Shown here: in pieces, positions 59,526 to 64,000 of the stretch
Numbering within the stretch: the first letter of the stretch is position 1
How the letters are laid out: the number at the start of each line of letters is the position of its first letter
From: Trichaptum fuscoviolaceum
Taxonomy: Eukaryota > Basidiomycota > Agaricomycetes > Hymenochaetales > Trichaptaceae
Direction: 5' to 3'
Length of the DNA: 64,000 nt
Assembly (NCBI GenBank): GCA_910574455.1
Contig: CAJSYZ010000004.1
Location: 1,302,001-1,366,000 of the forward strand
Translations under genes and position numbers: made by a program
Notes under the pieces: generated by a model
The model's database searches: none
The model's input: the letters and a program-made list of their open reading frames with translations, nothing else
What the model was told of the DNA's origin: nothing

Positions 59526-60343
59526 TGTTACGACCGTCGGGAATTGTAGCGGGAAACAGTTCGGGAAACTGGAATTCGCGACAAGAACCCGCGTTCGGGA
59601 ATCTGGATTCGCGACTGGGAACGAGCGTGGGAATTCAGGCGGGAAACGCGCGGGATTCTATCCAGGCGCGTCGCGGGATTCTCAAGGCCAGCTAGGACTC
59701 TTCACTGCTTTGAACGTCAAGTAAGCGGATCCCTAAGGAAGCACTCCAACAAGTAAGTATTGCGCAACTAACTACACAGGAGAAAAGAGAGAGATCGCAC
59801 CTAAGGAAGCACTCCACAAGAGGTCAAAAGTGGGGTGCTCCTTACGATGCCTACAGCTATTTATCTACTTCGTAAAGACTGTATAGTTAATCTACGCTAA
59901 GTGTCCTTGCGCAATGCGCACCTATCTACTACAAACGATACATGCTACGACCGCACTGCTAGGCATGTCTATCCCGTCTCTCCAGATGGCTACGGCCTGT
60001 CCGTGGACGTCAGCGTCCGGTCCGGGGCCGCGACTAGCCAGACTAGGTATGCCAGACTGTTGCAGGTCGTCACCTTGAGGTACTAACGGATTAATGAGCG
60101 TATGTTGGTAAGTGAATGTACGTGTGCCGTGGCGGGTCGTCGTAAATGAGTGTGTGTATGCGTGCATGGTTGCCGGGACGGTGGTGCGGGATAAGTCACG
60201 TGAGCATGGGATCGTGCGATTCGGGAATGAGGTTTCGCGCGGGGAATCCAATGGCGGGATTCTCCCCGCGGGTTTGTCTGCTCATGTCGGGATCCTTGGC
60301 GGGAAAGTGCGGGAAATGAGAAAAGGAGCCCGGGATCTCGACA
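59526..60343 (-). repeat. 3' LTR of Ty3/gypsy element
   Basis: On the element's own strand it runs from TGTCGAGATCCCGGG to ...CGGTCGTAACA, 818 bp, with TG..CA ends. It lies immediately after the polypurine tract. It is rich in GCGGGAA/TCGGGAA words. The matching 5' LTR is outside the window, so identity and age cannot be judged. Confidence 0.7.
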
Positions 60344-63300
60344 TTACCCCCCTCCAAAGGCGCAACTCCGGGGCGCCAAGCTTGAATCTTGCTCAGGTCA
60401 CAGAGCTCGATAGCGTTGACTTCTCGAGGGGCGTCCGGGTGTTTTCGATAGAAACTGCGAATTTTAGCCTTTGCATTACCCATATCCTTTGCGGGAATCC
60501 ATGTATCTTCCGTGCTCGAATATCCCTTCCATCGTACCAAATATTCAAATCTCCGTCTAAACCTTCTAGCATCCAGAACCTCTTCCACCTCGTACTCCAG
60601 ATCTCCTTCTACTTCGACTGGGGGCGGCGGGGGTTGCGTTCGACCGGGAATGTCGTCTTCGTGGTATGGCGAGAGCAGCGATACGTGAAATACGGGATGA
60701 ATCTTCAGCGACGCGGGGAGTTCGAGTTCGTAGGTGAGGTCACTTAGCTTTGCCTTCACTTTATACGGCCCTAGTCGTTTCGGTAATAATTTGCGCGCTC
60801 CTGGTCGCCGAACGTTTGTCGCCTCAAGCCATACTTTATCCCCGACTGCGTACTGCGGGGCCTCGTTCCTGGCCTGATCGTAGTGCTGCTTCATGCGCTC
60901 TGCCGCAACCTCCAAAGCCGCTCTTGCCTCTTCCTGTGCCTGCTGAAGCTCCTGTAGTCGTGCGTCCGCGGCGGGGACCGTGGACAGGCCGTCGCTCGGG
61001 GCAATCGTGAATTCGGGATTGTAGCCGTAGACAAGCGCGAACGGGGATTGTCGTGTTGCCGCGTGCGCTTTCGTGTTGTGCGCGAACTCTGCCATTGGGA
61101 GTAATCCGGCCCAGTTTTCTTGTCGTGTATCTATGAAAGCCCGTAAATACTGTTCCAGCTCTTGGTTTACCCTTTCGGTTTGCCCATCCGTCTGCGGGTG
61201 ATACGCAGTCGACGTGGTACCCTTGATACCGAGTCGGGAAAAGAGGGCCTTCATGAACTGCGCGACAAACTGTGGTCCGCGGTCGGATATGATCTGGCGG
61301 GGGGTTCCGTGCAGCTTCCAGACGTGCTGCAGGAATAGTTCCGCAGTTTCCGGTGCATCGATGTCAGACGTGGTCGGGATAAAATGCGCTTGCTTGGTGA
61401 GACGGTCGACCACCACGAAAATTGCGTCGTAATCCTCAGATCGGGGGAGCTGGGTGATGAAATCGCACGAAATCGCCTGCCAGGGGCCCTGCGGGATTTC
61501 GTTCGGTTGCAGGAGTCCTACCGGGCGTTGGGATCGGTTCTTCGTGCGTGCGCAGGTATCGCATCCCGAAACGTATCGTTCTACGAAGTTAGACATCCCG
61601 GGCCACCAGTAGTTGCGGCTTACCATCTCAAACGTTTTCCAACGTCCAGGATGTCCGGCAGGGAGACTGTCGTGGTAAGTCTTCACCACATCCCGGCGAA
61701 TGGTCTCGTCTTTCGGGACGTAAACCTTACCCTGGTACAGGATGAGGCCTTCCTCGGTGCTCCAGTCCTCAAGTTCCTTGGTCAGGACTCGAGGCGCCTT
61801 GGACTTGACCAACTCGATTGCGTCCACCAGTTCGTCTTCATACTGATCTGACTTACGAATGCGTCGTAGGAGGGCCTGATCCCCGTGTACCTGTGTCATT
61901 CCCCGACGAATTGCTTTTAGTCGAAACATTTCGGGGGTCAAGAGGGTCCGTCCCGTGTTGTCTTCGCCTTCGGGTTGAAGATCGACGCGTCGTGACATGG
62001 CGTCGGGTTTGCCCCCGAGTCGCCCTGGGCGATGGCGAATCGTAAAGTCGAAGCGAGTGAGGAACAGACTCCACCGGGCTTGGCGTCGCGTCAGCGTTCG
62101 GGATTCAGAGAAATATAGCAGATTCTTGTGGTCAGACACGATATCGAGTTTATGACTCGCACCTTCGAGATAATGTCGCCACTCGTCAAGAGCTCTAATA
62201 ATCGCGAGTAGCTCCTTGTCGTAAATCTCGTAGTTGCGTTCCGCATCGTTGAGGGATTTCGAGAAAAAGGCGACCGGATGTATCAGCCCGTCGTCGCCTT
62301 CCTGGGACAAGACCGCGCCGGTCGCGAAATCAGAGGCGTCGCATTCCACGATGAATTGTCGCGACATGTCTGGCATCATCAGGACGGGGGCGGTCGTGAA
62401 CATGCGCTTGAGATAGTCGAAGGCGAACTGCTGGTTTTCTGTCCAGGCCCAGCGAACGTCCTTCTTCAGCAGCGTCGTGAGCGGTTTGACGATGTGCGAG
62501 AAATCCCGAATGAAGCGTCGATAGAAATTCGCGAACCCGAGGAAGGCTTGAATGTCTTTCACCTTTTTCGGGGTAGGCCAGTCGAGGACCGCCTGTACCT
62601 TGGCGGGATCCATCGCCACCTTTCCCTGCGAAATAATCATCCCGAGATACTCGACGGAAGTCTGTTTGAATTTGCACTTTTCGGGTTTGCAGAACAAGTC
62701 GTTTTCGCGTAGCCGTTTAAGGACTTCCCGTACGTGTTCATCGTGCTGCGATTCATCTTCGGAAAAGATTAGCAAGTCGTCAAGATAGATGATCACGTAT
62801 ACTCCAATGAGGTCTTTGAAGATATCGTTCATCATGTGCTGGAAGGTCGCTGGGGCATTCGTGAGCCCGAATGTCATCACCGTTGGTTCGAAATGTCCTG
62901 CCTGAGTCCGAAATGCAGCCTTCCACTCGTCGCCTTGCTTCAGTCGCACATTGTGGTAGCCCCATCGTAAATCTAGAGTCGTGAAAACCTTCGCCTTTTG
63001 CAGCGCGTCTACGAGTTCCATCGTGAGGGGAAGCGGGTATCGATTCTTGTCCGTGATGTCGTTCAGTCGTCGGTAATCGACTACCATGCGCAAGGTTCCA
63101 TCCTTTTTCTTGATAAAGAAGACGGGAGCCGCTGCAGGGGATTTCGAAGGTCGTATGTACCCCTTGCGCAGGTTTTCGTCAACGAATTCGCGAAGGGCAT
63201 CGCGTTCAGCTGGGGCCAAGGGATAGATTTTACTGTACGGGGGAACCTTCCCGGGTTCTAGATCTATGGCGTGGTCATACGGCTTGCGCAGTGGAAGCCT

Positions 63301-64000
63301 TTCGGATTCAACTTTCGAGAAAACGTCGGCAAACTCACGGAATTCGGGGGGAACTAGTTCTTCGAAGGTTTTCTCGCCTTCCTTCACCGCAGACTTCTCA
63401 GCGATGGCCTGGGAGTGGGTGTACGAAGCGGCAATTTTGTACGCGAAATGGTCGTCCGTCGTGACGAAGTAGGATTCGGCGTCGTGGTACTGGTCCCAAT
63501 ATTTTTCTGAGTACCGAAATCCCGGTGGGACAGCTTCCCATTCGGCCTGGGTCCTGTCGGGCCCCCAGGGGGTCTCGACTTCTTCTGCTATGGCGAGGCG
63601 GGGAAGCGGGACCAGGCGTTGCTGGTTGTCACACTGGGGCGGGCAGCGGTTGAGATCGACCACATCGTTGGTCCAGTCAATGGTTGGGTTATGGTGCCGC
63701 AACCAGTCGATCCCCATGATAATATCGTCGTCGCCAATATCCGCGACGGCCATGGTCAACTGTTCTAAGTGTCCCTTCATCTCGACGTTGAGGACTACTT
63801 CCTTGGTGATGCGTCCAATCGCGTTCGGGGAATTGTCTGCGTTTCGCAAAAGTATCGGGATTACCAAGTCCCGGGTCTGGAGTCCGTGTCGCGAAACGTA
63901 GCGGGAATTTATGAAAGTTCCCGACGCACCGCTGTCTAACATTACTGTGGCTAAGGCATCCGTCTTTCCGTCGCTAACCTGTACCGGGAACTTCAAATGT
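60196..64000 (-). CDS. Ty3/gypsy pol polyprotein with chromodomain (partial)
   Basis: The frame is open from the window edge (the 5' part is missing) to a stop at 60196, more than 1,266 codons with no break. Domains in order, counted from the first complete codon used: aspartic protease DSGAS (21-25), reverse transcriptase (about 230-450, YLDD at 404-407), RNase H (about 545-665, VECDAS), integrase zinc domain (about 770-815, HxxxxH..CDTC) and integrase core D845, D905, E941. A chromodomain follows at about 1133-1186 (EYEVEEVLDARRF, YLVRWKGY, TEDTW). After LEGGN the frame runs on into the LTR, so the functional protein ends about there. The chromodomain probably directs insertion to marked chromatin. 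The open frame suggests recent activity. Confidence 0.95.
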   Translation of the reverse strand, partial: HLKFPVQVSDGKTDALATVMLDSGASGTFINSRYVSRHGLQTRDLVIPILLRNADNSPNAIGRITKEVVLNVEMKGHLEQLTMAVADIGDDDIIMGIDWLRHHNPTIDWTNDVVDLNRCPPQCDNQQRLVPLPRLAIAEEVETPWGPDRTQAEWEAVPPGFRYSEKYWDQYHDAESYFVTTDDHFAYKIAASYTHSQAIAEKSAVKEGEKTFEELVPPEFREFADVFSKVESERLPLRKPYDHAIDLEPGKVPPYSKIYPLAPAERDALREFVDENLRKGYIRPSKSPAAAPVFFIKKKDGTLRMVVDYRRLNDITDKNRYPLPLTMELVDALQKAKVFTTLDLRWGYHNVRLKQGDEWKAAFRTQAGHFEPTVMTFGLTNAPATFQHMMNDIFKDLIGVYVIIYLDDLLIFSEDESQHDEHVREVLKRLRENDLFCKPEKCKFKQTSVEYLGMIISQGKVAMDPAKVQAVLDWPTPKKVKDIQAFLGFANFYRRFIRDFSHIVKPLTTLLKKDVRWAWTENQQFAFDYLKRMFTTAPVLMMPDMSRQFIVECDASDFATGAVLSQEGDDGLIHPVAFFSKSLNDAERNYEIYDKELLAIIRALDEWRHYLEGASHKLDIVSDHKNLLYFSESRTLTRRQARWSLFLTRFDFTIRHRPGRLGGKPDAMSRRVDLQPEGEDNTGRTLLTPEMFRLKAIRRGMTQVHGDQALLRRIRKSDQYEDELVDAIELVKSKAPRVLTKELEDWSTEEGLILYQGKVYVPKDETIRRDVVKTYHDSLPAGHPGRWKTFEMVSRNYWWPGMSNFVERYVSGCDTCARTKNRSQRPVGLLQPNEIPQGPWQAISCDFITQLPRSEDYDAIFVVVDRLTKQAHFIPTTSDIDAPETAELFLQHVWKLHGTPRQIISDRGPQFVAQFMKALFSRLGIKGTTSTAYHPQTDGQTERVNQELEQYLRAFIDTRQENWAGLLPMAEFAHNTKAHAATRQSPFALVYGYNPEFTIAPSDGLSTVPAADARLQELQQAQEEARAALEVAAERMKQHYDQARNEAPQYAVGDKVWLEATNVRRPGARKLLPKRLGPYKVKAKLSDLTYELELPASLKIHPVFHVSLLSPYHEDDIPGRTQPPPPPVEVEGDLEYEVEEVLDARRFRRRFEYLVRWKGYSSTEDTWIPAKDMGNAKAKIRSFYRKHPDAPREVNAIELCDLSKIQAWRPGVAPLEGGNVEIPGSFSHFPHFPAKDPDMSRQTRGENPAIGFPARNLIPESHDPMLT
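60344..60354 (-). other. Polypurine tract
   Basis: GGAGGGGGGTAA on the minus strand directly abuts the LTR start TGTCGAG. It is the expected plus-strand primer for reverse transcription, and the pol frame reads through it as LEGGN. Confidence 0.75.

Larger units (their letters stand above)
59526..64000 (-). mobile_element. Chromovirus-type LTR retrotransposon, 3' part
   Basis: This comprises the LTR, polypurine tract and pol described separately. Gag, the primer-binding site and the 5' LTR lie beyond position 64000. Confidence 0.9.

Noticed and set aside
60112..60747. 211-codon plus-strand frame over the LTR and pol end
   Set aside because: It is antisense to the retrotransposon and has no domain.

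Overview
The window reads as nuclear DNA of a filamentous basidiomycete (Agaricomycetes). The coding genes are broken by many short introns of about 50-70 bases with GT(A/G)AGT donors. The gene families are ones I associate with mushrooms: a Plavaka transposase, an F-box protein beginning MGQxW...NLDKxE...GGKLGE, a DUF6533-like seven-helix protein, a secreted beta/gamma-crystallin-like protein and a chromodomain Ty3/gypsy element. Everything here is read by eye; no database search was run, and exon edges are inferred from splice motifs and frame.

Layout. 1-8.9 kb is a gene graveyard. It holds a decayed alpha-1,3-glucan synthase (3.2-6.8 kb, + strand) split by a 1.28-kb insertion carrying the front half of a DUF1771 (Smr-type) membrane protein, then a decayed TFIIF-alpha copy (7.0-7.7 kb). 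9.3-12.9 kb is a conserved housekeeping pair, both intact: phosphoglucomutase (560 aa, 7 exons) and ATP-dependent NAD(P)H-hydrate dehydratase (330 aa, 6 exons). 13-20 kb holds a broken aldo-keto reductase, a 12-exon micro-exon gene of unknown function, a broken seven-helix protein and an intact small secreted crystallin-like protein. A possible non-autonomous transposon lies at 20.7-21.0 kb.

21.8-41.8 kb is the most unusual part. A gene of unknown function is followed by a head-to-tail, minus-strand array of five related genes. Each has variable N-terminal exons, a shared N-terminal domain and a C-terminal trypsin-like domain. All introns I could place in the best-resolved copies (1 and 4) are phase 0, and one 5' exon is itself tandemly multiplied in two of the copies. 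The fifth gene has a complete His-Asp-Ser triad; copies 1-4 have Glu at the aligned Asp position. A tract of about 330 bp is nearly identical between copy 5 and the rest, which points to gene conversion.

42-52 kb holds a LINE tail fragment, a complete-looking Plavaka transposase gene (- strand) and, 117 bases away and divergent, an 18-exon gene (+ strand) whose middle exons each encode one basic Lys/Arg-rich cassette. 53-58 kb has an intact F-box-like gene and an intact kinase-like gene. 59.5-64 kb is the 3' part of a chromodomain Ty3/gypsy retrotransposon on the minus strand (LTR plus an open pol of more than 1,260 codons) that runs off the window.

Across the 24-49 kb accessory region the non-coding DNA, introns and some exon edges are crowded with a few short palindrome-like motifs (TGCCASTGGCA, GACTCSGAGTC, AGCCTSAGGCT, and the hexamer TTCAAG/CTTGAA). 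One hexamer is present in copy 5 and absent from otherwise near-identical sequence in copies 1-4, so it can be seen as an insertion or deletion.
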